A DNA stretch of 41,612 nucleotides, taken from assembly GCA_900696645.1 (NCBI GenBank), contig CAADGV010000019.1, positions 1-41,612 on the forward strand. The letters are read 5' to 3'. Positions 15,726 to 24,026 of this stretch are shown piece after piece. A model generated the notes under the pieces. The model was not told the DNA's origin. It worked only from the letters and a program-made list of their open reading frames with translations, and ran no database searches. The translations under genes were made by a program, and so were the position numbers. The stretch is from an uncultured Chlorobiota bacterium. Lineage in GTDB: Bacteria > Bacteroidota > Ignavibacteria > UBA10030 > UBA6906. Within the stretch, counting starts at the first letter, position 1; the number at the start of each line of letters is the position of its first letter.

Positions 15726-18191
15726 GTGAAGAGAGTCCGGGCACACATTCTCTATCTTTGCGCACTCTGCGTACTCTGCGGTGAAACAATCACTGCCCAG
15801 ACCCGCGAGGAGACCCGCACGTTCCGCTTTCGGGAGGTAGAACTTCGCTTAGCCCTCGATTCGCTGCTGCGTTGGTATGCCGTTCCCTTCATGTATCTCG
15901 AAAAGGATGTCGCGGGAAAGAGGGTGACGGCCGAATGCGACGACTGCAACTTCGAGGAAGCGATCAAGAAAGTGATAGAAAATCAATCGCTTGTTGCGCG
16001 TGCTGCCGGCTCTCAGGTGGTTTTGCAAGCGCAACCGGTCGAGCGCAAGATTCCACCGTCAACAATCTCCGGAACGATTACCGATTCGTTGACGGGAGAA
16101 TGGCTTGCTGACGCGACTGTTCTCCTGCGGCATGATACGCAGACAGGAGAAGAGATTCATCGTATCTGCTTCACAAACCCATTCGGTTTTTATTCGCTGC
16201 AAAACATCCGTCCCGGAACCTACATGCTTGTCGTCAGAACCATCGGCTACGAGATCTTGAGCCTTCCCGTCACCGTCGAATCGGGTTCACAAACAACGAT
16301 GAATCTCGCGATGCTTCCGCGTGATGTTGTGATGCAGGAGGTAACAGTCGAGGGGCAACGTTCGGCCTTCACTGCCTCCGAAGGTATTTCGCGTGGTGTG
16401 TACATTCGAGCAACACCTTCCGACCATAACCAATACTTCCTCGAAGGAATGAGAATCTACAATCCCTCACACTTCGGCGGCGTGCTGACGACATTCAACG
16501 GAGACGCGCTGCGCGATGTGCAAGCCGTTGCAGGAGGCGTTCCCCCCTACTACGGCGGACGCATCGGCGGTATTCTCGATGTTACACTGCGTACTGGGCG
16601 CGAGGAACTCTCCGGTGCTGCGGGAATCGGTACCCTCGGCTCACATCTCATGCTCGAAGGCCCGGTAGCCGAACAAACCACATTTCTTCTTTCGGGAAGA
16701 AGAGGGTATCCGAATGTGTTGATGGAACACAGTACGGCGCGCAGTGAAGTCGGCACGACGGAAGTGATGGCGAAGATGAGTCATGTCTTTGCAGGGAACA
16801 GCCGGATATTCCTCAACGGCTATTTTGGCCGCGACGCGTACGACAATTCTGCGCGTAATGCGATCGGGAGAGAACTCTTCAACTCGCTTCGCTGGGGGAA
16901 TGCAGCCGCAAACCTTCGCTGGATCGGCATCATCTCGCCTTCATTGTTCGTTCATGCTTCGGCAGCCTACTCGCGCTACGGGTTCGACATGCAGCATCGC
17001 TTGACAGCGGCAGGGTTCTTTCAGGCATCGGATGCCTTCTCCTCCAACTATTTCATTGAGGATGTTGCTTTGCGCGCAAATGCCGAGCATTTCTACGATG
17101 AATACCATACAATGCGCGGTGGCGTTGAGTTGATCCGTCACAGATTCGGTGGAACAATCAGTGAGTTTTCGATGCTCGGCGCACCGGCATCGCTGAACGG
17201 ATTGTCATCGTGGGAGCTGGCCGTGTACTTCCAGGATCAATGGCGACTGAGTCCGGCGGTTTCGGCGGAGTTGGGTGCGAGGGCAACCGCCTTCATCGGC
17301 AAGCAAGGAACGTTCTCGGCGGTTGATCCGCGCTTCTCAATTCTTGTCAGATTGAGCAACGAGATGCGCTTGTCTGCATCTCTTTCTTCCGTTAATCAAT
17401 TTGTTCATCCGTACCGGAGCAGCGGAGTATTTCTGTTTTATCCAACACCATTCATCTATCCTTCGACAGAAGCGATTCGCCCTTCAACATCAATACAGAT
17501 TTCTGTGGGAATGGAGAAGATATTTCGGGAAGGGGAATACACGCTTGCTGTTGAGTCGTATTACAGAGTCACGCAGAAACTGCATGAGTTTCTGTCCGAT
17601 TCATCGTCCGTTGCGTTTGCCGACGGGATTCTTTTTGGAGAAGGAACAATCTACGGCGCGGAAGTCACGCTCAACAAACGCGCTGGCGATTTCACCGGTA
17701 TGGTTCGATACAGCTACTCGCATGCAACGAACCGGTTCGCAGAATTAAACAGCGGGGCACCCTACACACCCCGCTTCGATAGACGCCATGAATTGTTCGC
17801 CACTCTTTCCTATTCATTGAATGAGAATTGGATGTTCGGAGCGTTATGTGTTATCGCATCGAAACAATCCGATATCTCTCGTGGTATTGCGACGGCGGCG
17901 AACATCGAACCTGGCCCGATCAGGGGAGAGTTTACTCAGGCTCCGTTCGATGTCAACGGCGGACGGTTTCCCGGGTTTCAGCGGCTGGAGTTCAGAGTAA
18001 CGCACACATTTTCATCGTGGCGAGTGCCGTGTCAGGTAACGTTGCGATTGATGAACGGCTACGGCTTGCTTGACCCGTTTGCGTGGACGTTGCGCGAAAG
18101 TTCCGATACCAGGCAGAAATGGAGTACAAGATTTGATCCGCCTGAGTTGTTGCCGCTGTACCCCGTTCTTAGCATAGGCGTGAGATTCTGA
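15726..18191 (+). CDS. TonB-dependent receptor with STN signalling domain
   Basis: The 821-residue protein has a signal peptide (about 1-25, ending TITAQ). An STN (secretin/TonB short N-terminal) domain spans about 30-100 and in surface-signalling receptors contacts FecR. A carboxypeptidase-regulatory-like beta-sandwich follows (about 113-200; SGTITDSLTGEW, FGFYSLQNIRPGTYML), then a plug with VPPYYGGRIGGILDVTLRTG and a long beta-barrel ending in VLSIGVRF. The GTG at 15726 was chosen because it lies just after the FecR stop and begins the signal peptide; an ATG at 15666 would overlap FecR and add 20 polar residues. The substrate is unknown; no ligand-specific neighbour (for example SusD) is present. 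Confidence 0.88.
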   Translation: MKRVRAHILYLCALCVLCGETITAQTREETRTFRFREVELRLALDSLLRWYAVPFMYLEKDVAGKRVTAECDDCNFEEAIKKVIENQSLVARAAGSQVVLQAQPVERKIPPSTISGTITDSLTGEWLADATVLLRHDTQTGEEIHRICFTNPFGFYSLQNIRPGTYMLVVRTIGYEILSLPVTVESGSQTTMNLAMLPRDVVMQEVTVEGQRSAFTASEGISRGVYIRATPSDHNQYFLEGMRIYNPSHFGGVLTTFNGDALRDVQAVAGGVPPYYGGRIGGILDVTLRTGREELSGAAGIGTLGSHLMLEGPVAEQTTFLLSGRRGYPNVLMEHSTARSEVGTTEVMAKMSHVFAGNSRIFLNGYFGRDAYDNSARNAIGRELFNSLRWGNAAANLRWIGIISPSLFVHASAAYSRYGFDMQHRLTAAGFFQASDAFSSNYFIEDVALRANAEHFYDEYHTMRGGVELIRHRFGGTISEFSMLGAPASLNGLSSWELAVYFQDQWRLSPAVSAELGARATAFIGKQGTFSAVDPRFSILVRLSNEMRLSASLSSVNQFVHPYRSSGVFLFYPTPFIYPSTEAIRPSTSIQISVGMEKIFREGEYTLAVESYYRVTQKLHEFLSDSSSVAFADGILFGEGTIYGAEVTLNKRAGDFTGMVRYSYSHATNRFAELNSGAPYTPRFDRRHELFATLSYSLNENWMFGALCVIASKQSDISRGIATAANIEPGPIRGEFTQAPFDVNGGRFPGFQRLEFRVTHTFSSWRVPCQVTLRLMNGYGLLDPFAWTLRESSDTRQKWSTRFDPPELLPLYPVLSIGVRF

Positions 18192-18234
18192 TTTACCTTT
18201 CAAGGGGAAGCAAGATGGAAATGGAGATGACAGG

Positions 18235-18732
18235 ATGAAACACTCAATGTTTGTCATGATAGGCATCTTCGGCATTTTCACTGGTTGTGTAAGCGATTAT
18301 GGCGAGGAACCAATGTCCTTCGGAGCGACGTACGGTATCATCCGAACGGAAACGCTACCAAGGATAACATCGGATTCACTCCTGGTTCGGGTTGCCTATA
18401 GCGGATGCAGCGGCGGGCATTCGTTTGCCTTGCACCACAGGGTTGTGGATCTGGCAACGGCTGAAATGTGGCTGACGAAAACAACTTCAGATCAAATGTG
18501 TGAAGCGTACTTTGAGGAGACGAGAGCATTCTCATTGCCGGAGGTTCTCAGGAATCGCAAACATCTCATACTTCTCACTCGAGGTGGCGGGCGATTCGTG
18601 CTTCGCGCCACCATGCATTATCAGGATTCGCTACGATTCGCTCCGCAGGCGTTTCGCGTTGAGAACGACACGGTGAAGTTGACGGACATATATATTGATT
18701 GCTATGGTCAATCCTACCAGAGAATCCAATGA
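18235..18732 (+). CDS. Putative lipoprotein, unknown function
   Basis: The 165-residue protein begins with a lipoprotein-like signal (FGIFTGC, Cys18). The mature part has four further cysteines, including the pair around SGCSGGHSF and a late IDCYGQ. I recognise no family. The SGCSGG-H motif near residue 58 and the paired later Cys may form disulfides in the periplasm. It starts 43 bases after the TonB-receptor gene on the same strand, with GGAGA upstream, and is followed 20 bases later by a second small lipoprotein gene, so it probably belongs to the receptor operon. Confidence 0.7.
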   Translation: MKHSMFVMIGIFGIFTGCVSDYGEEPMSFGATYGIIRTETLPRITSDSLLVRVAYSGCSGGHSFALHHRVVDLATAEMWLTKTTSDQMCEAYFEETRAFSLPEVLRNRKHLILLTRGGGRFVLRATMHYQDSLRFAPQAFRVENDTVKLTDIYIDCYGQSYQRIQ

Positions 18733-18752
18733 TCGCCTGAAAAGAGAAGGCC

Positions 18753-19229
18753 ATGAAGTGGAAAACGTTGTTCTGTCTGGTATTGAGTCTCTGTTGCCTT
18801 CGATGTGACGGTCTGGTAGACTCGGCTCAGATTGTCAGCACGGACAACGAGGCCCAAGTGTTGGAGAATGGAATTCTCTACACGCTTACAGTGTCTGAGA
18901 CGTTGTTTTCGTTTGGAGACACGCTCAAATTCTGTTTTGAGGTGCGCAATTTGTCACAGTCAGCGCGGCAATTCTTGTTTCCGAACATACAGCAGTGCGG
19001 CTATGAGTTAAGAGACACCAACGGAGCGGTGATGGTATATGAGCCAAGAATTGTTCAGCCTGCGACAAGTGAGTTTACATTAGCTCCAAACGCGAGAAAG
19101 AGATTCTCATTCTTGTGCGACTTTAGGAATGAAAGCGGGCTGTTCATCGCATCAGGTTACTACCGTTTGGATTCGGCTCTGCTGTTTCGCTCCGCGCCTC
19201 GCGTCAGCGTGAGGATACGGATTTTCTGA
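18753..19229 (+). CDS. Lipoprotein with BsuPI-like domain
   Basis: The 158-residue protein has a signal with candidate lipidation Cys (LSLCCLRC). The mature region looks like the BsuPI/intracellular-proteinase-inhibitor beta-sandwich: FSFGDTLKFCFEVRNLS, ARQFLFPN, CGYELRDTNGAVMVYEP, then APNARKRFSF and ASGYYRLDSALLF. Many such domains occur in envelope proteins and need not inhibit proteases. It follows the preceding lipoprotein gene by 20 bases; AGAAGG precedes the ATG. After it comes a T-rich stretch (about 19261-19280) and then a strong ribosome site for the next gene. Confidence 0.7.
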   Translation: MKWKTLFCLVLSLCCLRCDGLVDSAQIVSTDNEAQVLENGILYTLTVSETLFSFGDTLKFCFEVRNLSQSARQFLFPNIQQCGYELRDTNGAVMVYEPRIVQPATSEFTLAPNARKRFSFLCDFRNESGLFIASGYYRLDSALLFRSAPRVSVRIRIF

Positions 19230-19308
19230 ATACGGATAATCGTAAAGTAGCGATATTCTTACCCTTTTCTTTTTTTTCTTGGTCTTCATTACCAGAGGAG
19301 ATAAACAA

Positions 19309-21150
19309 ATGAGCTATAAACTCAAAACCCAACTTACCCTTTTTCTCCTGTTAACCACATTCACCTCAACTCGCGCTCAATACTTCGGCGAGCAGGTGAT
19401 GGAGAAGTCGTTCGAGCAAACGGATTTCTTTTTCACGCCGTACCGGTTTGTTCCCTTCGGCATCGGGGCATTCAAGAACTCCGTCGGCGGCGTGTTGGAT
19501 GACCCGCTGGTTAATCTTGATGTCAATCCGTCGTATCTCCATTACGACAGCGTGCAGGCAAGCTACCTCTACTTTGATTTCCGAACAGCAAAGGAAATTC
19601 GCGATTGGCGCAACGCGTACTACCCTTATCCCATTCTCGCTATGCGCACAATTGATGTAGCAAGCTTCCTGCCCTACCCGCGCTTCTTCATCAACACACG
19701 GCGAGAGCTTGAGCCGGTTATTTCCGCCGCATATCTCTTTCGCCCGACAGAAGGAGCATTGAAGAATCTCTCACTCGGCCTCACGTACCAGATGCTGTCG
19801 CAGGATGACAAGTACTATCCTATTCCGCAGGACATCTACAAGACCGTTCCCGGCTCCGACTACAGAGGAATGGCGTCGGAGGCCGCGGCAAACATCCCGA
19901 TAACCGACAAGTACAGCGGTACGGATAACATTCATCAAACCGGCCACTTCGCTTCTTTCTTTGCAGGATGCGAAATCAATCCGGACTTGCAGGTTGGTGC
20001 CAAGCTTGCGCGGGTGAATTTTGATCGTGACGGTTCATTCGGCTCGCAAAACGTGTGGGAGTACTACTACGGAAGCAGTAGCTCATCGCTCTGGCGCAAC
20101 GGGGAAGCACGGGCGCAATCGTACGGCCACTGGGAACTGATAGGAGGCGCGAACTATTCGTTTGCTTCTAAATTCAATATTGGTGTCAACGGCGGCTTGC
20201 TGTGGGGCGATGCGAATCAAACGCTGACGCGAAACGATTCATCGTACTACGGCTACGGCACCATCGGTTCGACAACACAGAACTGGAACTACTGGGGACA
20301 CTCCGGCAATCAGCGACAAAATTGGAAGCATGACGGCAAAACGGCACTCGGCGGTCTCGATTTCAAGGCACAGGTCAGCGGGAATCAACTTCTCCAATTC
20401 CATTATCAATACGCCCGTCAGAATACCGATATCACCCTTGGCGGAATAATTAACGATACGTCGTTTGGCAGGTCGCGTTATCAATGGGATACCACTGTTC
20501 ACAACTACTCTTCCACCCATAAATTATTCGATGAGAGAAGCGGAACCGGAACTTCGACCGGCAACTTGCATAAAGCTGTTGCATCCCTGCAGTGGGATAT
20601 CAGCGAGCGAGTGCGGCTTTCGCTTGGGGTACAGTATGAAAGCCGCATCGTCGAGACGAATACGAACGAGGCTGTCGTCGCCAACCGCTTCTCACGCTCA
20701 TCGTCCACCGGTTCGTATTCCTACAACTACTTCGACTCTACTGCCGAATCGAAAATGCTGGAATGGAATTTCCGGACAAAGCTCACGCGCTTCACGATTC
20801 CCGTTTTCTTTACCATCAAAACGTCCGACAAAGTGGAGTTGATCTTCGGGCTGAACCGAAGCGTCTCAAACTGGCAGGTGGATGATGTGACGCTCGCGAT
20901 TTTCGACTTTAGAGTGAGGGCAAATCGCGATAGCACGGATCGAAGAGAACGTTTCGGCGAGCGCTACACACAGCCGCAGGAAAAAGTGAGCGACACCCGC
21001 ACGACGCTGCTCGCGGGGTTCACTGTTGCGCCCTCGAATGTTTTCAACATCCGGTTTCTCATGGTTCCCAACTTCGTTGATTCGTATTACGGCGGAGGCG
21101 TTGAGTTGTCGGATTTGCAGTGGTGGATTTCGGTGAATTTGCTGCCGTGA
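19309..21150 (+). CDS. Large exported protein, probable outer-membrane beta-barrel
   Basis: The 613-residue protein has a signal peptide (LTLFLLLTTFTSTRAQ). The rest is rich in aromatic and Gly/Ser/Asn residues with many alternating strands (SYLYFDF, LSLGLTYQML, QVGAKLARVNF, KFNIGVNGGLLWG, LLQFHYQYA, VRLSLGVQYE, VELIFGLNRS, NIRFLMVPNF) and ends QWWISVNLLP. This pattern fits an outer-membrane beta-barrel; I cannot name a family. Early motifs include FTPYRFVPFG and DDPLVNLDVNPSYL. The ATG at 19309 is preferred over an upstream codon at 19279 because GAGGAG lies eight bases before it. It follows the FecR/TonB-receptor operon, 79 bases after the last lipoprotein. Confidence 0.75.
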   Translation: MSYKLKTQLTLFLLLTTFTSTRAQYFGEQVMEKSFEQTDFFFTPYRFVPFGIGAFKNSVGGVLDDPLVNLDVNPSYLHYDSVQASYLYFDFRTAKEIRDWRNAYYPYPILAMRTIDVASFLPYPRFFINTRRELEPVISAAYLFRPTEGALKNLSLGLTYQMLSQDDKYYPIPQDIYKTVPGSDYRGMASEAAANIPITDKYSGTDNIHQTGHFASFFAGCEINPDLQVGAKLARVNFDRDGSFGSQNVWEYYYGSSSSSLWRNGEARAQSYGHWELIGGANYSFASKFNIGVNGGLLWGDANQTLTRNDSSYYGYGTIGSTTQNWNYWGHSGNQRQNWKHDGKTALGGLDFKAQVSGNQLLQFHYQYARQNTDITLGGIINDTSFGRSRYQWDTTVHNYSSTHKLFDERSGTGTSTGNLHKAVASLQWDISERVRLSLGVQYESRIVETNTNEAVVANRFSRSSSTGSYSYNYFDSTAESKMLEWNFRTKLTRFTIPVFFTIKTSDKVELIFGLNRSVSNWQVDDVTLAIFDFRVRANRDSTDRRERFGERYTQPQEKVSDTRTTLLAGFTVAPSNVFNIRFLMVPNFVDSYYGGGVELSDLQWWISVNLLP

Positions 21151-21166
21151 CGTTGCTTTCGACGAG

Positions 21167-21222
21167 GCATTTCTATATTACCGGAAAATTGTCATGACAA
21201 TTTTCTATACATATAGAAATGC
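21167..21222. repeat. Nested palindrome: 12-bp outer arms around a 22-nt perfect palindrome
   Basis: The outer arms 21167-21178 and 21211-21222 are perfect 12-bp complements. Between them, 21184-21205 is a perfect 22-nt palindrome centred on TCATGA. The element starts 16 bases after the stop of the barrel gene. No T-run follows, so it is not a simple terminator; it may slow transcription, protect the mRNA end, or bind a dimeric protein. Confidence 0.8.
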
Positions 21223-21323
21223 GATACCTCAAAACGGAGATTGAGCGCCTTGACACTCATTCGGTGATTAGCGGCCGTTTCCACGATTGATTTCAACCGT
21301 TCGATTTTGAATCAGTAGATGCC

Positions 21324-21833
21324 ATGACACGTCAACTATTGAACCTTTGCATCATCATAGTGGCTCTTGCCCCGCTCCTGCTCGGGACTGAGCCATCGTT
21401 GCCGCCATACCAAGACTTTACAGTCAGCGGAATGCTGGAACGTCCTGCCGGCGGAAGCAAGGAAGGATTTACCGTTGTCCTTTGCGGGAAATCGGGATTC
21501 TTCGGTGATTCATCTTTTCACATCTTGCGCGGCTTGGGCTATTCTACCAACGATCGCCCCATCGCTCTGACGGATTCCAGCGGCGCTTTCTCTCTCCGCG
21601 TCAGCAGTTATGAGGTTGATTCACTCGCGGTTGCCGTGGTCGTGCCGGACAGGCCGTTGGAGTTGGGGGAACGTTTCTTTGTTGACAAGGCGCTGGGAAC
21701 TCCACACCGGCGAACGTACACGTCAGGCACGGCAACGGGGTGTGCCGGATGTTCAACAGGCCTTGATGTCACAGAGAGGATCGAGTATTATTCGTATTAC
21801 TACAGCAACAAGAATATCAGCATCACGTTTTGA
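21324..21833 (+). CDS. Exported protein with carboxypeptidase-regulatory-like domain
   Basis: The 169-residue protein has a hydrophobic leader (LNLCIIIVALAPLLLG). The mature region resembles a small beta-sandwich of the carboxypeptidase-regulatory type: FTVSGMLERP, EGFTVVLCG, a polar loop, then ALTDSSGAFSLRVSSYEVDSLAVAVVVPD. A Cys-rich segment GCAGCSTG follows near residue 148, and the end is Tyr-rich (EYYSYYYSNKNI). I do not recognise a specific family. It stands alone, with the nested palindrome upstream and another exported protein gene 168 bases downstream. Confidence 0.65.
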   Translation: MTRQLLNLCIIIVALAPLLLGTEPSLPPYQDFTVSGMLERPAGGSKEGFTVVLCGKSGFFGDSSFHILRGLGYSTNDRPIALTDSSGAFSLRVSSYEVDSLAVAVVVPDRPLELGERFFVDKALGTPHRRTYTSGTATGCAGCSTGLDVTERIEYYSYYYSNKNISITF

Positions 21834-22001
21834 ACATCAGACGGGAACAATGTAGGCAATTCTATTCAACTATTCTGTTTTTCTGAACAGACAGCTGATT
21901 GCCATTCCGGCAAACATTGCAATTATCCTCTGGCATTGTTTCTGCAACAGCCGCCTGCGGTTGTTCTTCACCGTAAGAAGTGACAATTTCAAGAGACTGC
22001 A

Positions 22002-22778
22002 ATGAATGCGAAATCACATTCCTTTGCCTTGCTGTGTTGTATTTCAGTGAGTTTGTTGTTCAACGCATGTGTCAGTCCCGCGCCCGTGTACAGGCTGACT
22101 TCTTTCGACGCCGACCCGACGTGGATTCATGGAAGGGAATATGTCGTGAAGCGTGTATCGAGCCACGAAGTGGGACTGAGGTATTCCTACATGCGAGGCC
22201 GTCTGCTGGTTTTTGATGTTGATATCGTGAACATGTCCGATAGCGATCTGCTTGTTGATCCTGCTACTTTCTACTCTGTCCCGCTCAAAGACAAAACCGC
22301 TGCTCACAACGCGGACGGCGGTCGGGTATTTGCCATCAATCCCGAGCCTATGATCGAACAGATTGAAAAGAGCATTTCACGCGAGAATGCCTCCGCCGCG
22401 AATGCAGCGCTTGCCGACCTTACCCTTGCAACGGGAAAGATTGTGACGGATATCGCGGGTATTGGTGATCCGAAATCCAAGCAGGAACCGGAGAAGAAAG
22501 CCAGAAGAGAAAGGGAAGAGGAAAGCGAACGCTTCAATCGTGAAATGCGTTATGACGCAGCGATGCGGCGGTTGACCGACGAGCGAACGGAATGGGAACG
22601 ATATGCCTTGCGGAAGCACACGTTACATCCCGACGAGACGCTCCGCGGAAGCATATACTTTCCTGTGCAAGAAGAGGCGAGATTCCTGACGGTAGTGTTG
22701 TCTGTTCGCGGTGAGGAGGTGAAAGTTCCTTTACGGGCAAGAGGAAGTGAAATAGCTGTTTGTCACTTCGCCTGTTGA
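22002..22778 (+). CDS. Putative lipoprotein with coiled-coil segment
   Basis: The 258-residue protein begins with a lipoprotein signal (VSLLFNAC, Cys23). Residues about 35-90 form a beta-rich part (LRYSYMRGRLLVFDVDIVNMS, LLVDPATFYSVPL) similar to proteins that compare extracellular ligand-free states, while about 155-200 is a very charged, helical stretch (EPEKKARREREEESERF). The C-terminus returns to strands (DETLRGSIYFPV, FLTVVLSVRG). I know no family name. Its stop TGA (22776-22778) is immediately followed by the stop of the convergent phospholipase D-like gene on the other strand. Confidence 0.65.
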   Translation: MNAKSHSFALLCCISVSLLFNACVSPAPVYRLTSFDADPTWIHGREYVVKRVSSHEVGLRYSYMRGRLLVFDVDIVNMSDSDLLVDPATFYSVPLKDKTAAHNADGGRVFAINPEPMIEQIEKSISRENASAANAALADLTLATGKIVTDIAGIGDPKSKQEPEKKARREREEESERFNREMRYDAAMRRLTDERTEWERYALRKHTLHPDETLRGSIYFPVQEEARFLTVVLSVRGEEVKVPLRARGSEIAVCHFAC

Positions 22779-24026
22779 TTACTCCCCATCATGCTTGCGG
22801 CGTTCGTACTTCACGTCCGGCTTGACGGCTTCGCTGTACTTACCGTCCCAACTTTTCGTGAAGATGCGATGAACAAGCCCCGCAAGCTTAGTGTTCTTGA
22901 CCACAACGCCTACGCCGCGAGTGTTATAGAAGTACCCTTTCTCTGCATTGCTTGTTCCCAGCCAGAACGTTGACGCATCCGCGACGATGAACTTACAATG
23001 CTGCACCCGTGCAAAGGAAACGTACCCGCCGGTCCATTCCGGAATGACCATGAATTTGACTTCAATGTTGGGGATTTGTGTTAACGCTTTCAATGATTTC
23101 TCCGCGCTTGTCCCTTTCTCCCAATCCGACACAAGTAACCGTACGTTGAGGCCTCGTGCCGCCGCACGACGCAGCGCATTGTCGAGAGCAAGGTATTCAC
23201 TGCCGTCCCTGCCCCGCGTATCGTAACCGAGAAACTGCAGCGAAACTTCTTCCCTCGCCTCATCGATGATTCCCACCATGTGAGGCTCATCCCACAGACT
23301 TGTGTCGGGGATGAAGCCTATAGGACTGGCAGTTGGAGAAATCAGCAGGGTGTCGCCTTCAACAACGACTGTGAAAGGTGCGTGATATGTTTTGAGCGGC
23401 AGGAATTGTTGGAGATTGGCCTTGTCAGTTGATTCCGCCAGGTTCCAATCGAGATTGAACACATCCTTATAGAATTCGACAGTCTCTTTGTGCTTGAGCT
23501 TCAATCCCAACTCATGAATATGTTTCAACGCCCGCCAGTCGAAATTCTGGCTGCCGACAAAAGCCGTCTCTCCATCAACAAGAAAGAACTTCGCATGTTG
23601 CACGCCGCCGGCCTGCCCGCCGTGACGGGCGAGTTTGCCGAAGTCGATGATGCGCATTTGAATGTGCTTTCTTGCTGCAAGACGATCAATGGTTTCGGGA
23701 TACGTTTTGTAGAACCGCGCATCGCCGATGATGCGTACCTGTACTCCCCGGTCAGCGGCACGTTCAATTGCTTGAATCACATCCTCCAGCGGCTCATTAG
23801 GTTTGTTAGAGATGTAAAACTGCTCGATGTCCAGCGTCTTCTTCGCCCCGTTAATCATCTCCAGCCAGACTTCCTGCGTGTTGCGGATGTCGGGATTGTC
23901 GAGCGTTGTTTCGATCGGGATGCTTTCAACAAGCTCGAAGTCGGGATATCCCCCGATCTGCGGATATCCCGGACAGCTTAACAGAAGAGCAGCAACAATC
24001 AGGGCGGTGTGTTGCATTCGTTTCAT
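22779..24026 (-). CDS. Exported phospholipase D-like protein with two HKD motifs
   Basis: The 415-residue protein starts with a signal peptide or lipoprotein signal (ALLLSC, Cys18). Two HxKxxxxD motifs are intact: His144-Lys146-Asp151 (HAKFFLVDGETAFVGSQNFD) and His343-Lys345-Asp350 (HCKFIVADASTFWLGTSNAE). Each half has the IEQFY/LQFLGYD strand and a helix (AIERAADRG, ALRRAAARG), as in two-domain PLD-superfamily enzymes such as PLD3/4-like proteins. It should act on phosphodiesters (lipids or nucleic acid) outside the cytoplasm; which substrate is unknown. Its ATG overlaps the stop of the cytochrome gene by ATGA (24023-24026), so the two are translationally coupled. It abuts the convergent lipoprotein gene with no spacer. 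Confidence 0.88.
   Translation of the reverse strand: MKRMQHTALIVAALLLSCPGYPQIGGYPDFELVESIPIETTLDNPDIRNTQEVWLEMINGAKKTLDIEQFYISNKPNEPLEDVIQAIERAADRGVQVRIIGDARFYKTYPETIDRLAARKHIQMRIIDFGKLARHGGQAGGVQHAKFFLVDGETAFVGSQNFDWRALKHIHELGLKLKHKETVEFYKDVFNLDWNLAESTDKANLQQFLPLKTYHAPFTVVVEGDTLLISPTASPIGFIPDTSLWDEPHMVGIIDEAREEVSLQFLGYDTRGRDGSEYLALDNALRRAAARGLNVRLLVSDWEKGTSAEKSLKALTQIPNIEVKFMVIPEWTGGYVSFARVQHCKFIVADASTFWLGTSNAEKGYFYNTRGVGVVVKNTKLAGLVHRIFTKSWDGKYSEAVKPDVKYERRKHDGE

Noticed and set aside
19256-19282. T-rich stretch as terminator before the barrel gene
   Set aside because: Only a four-base stem precedes it, too weak to call.
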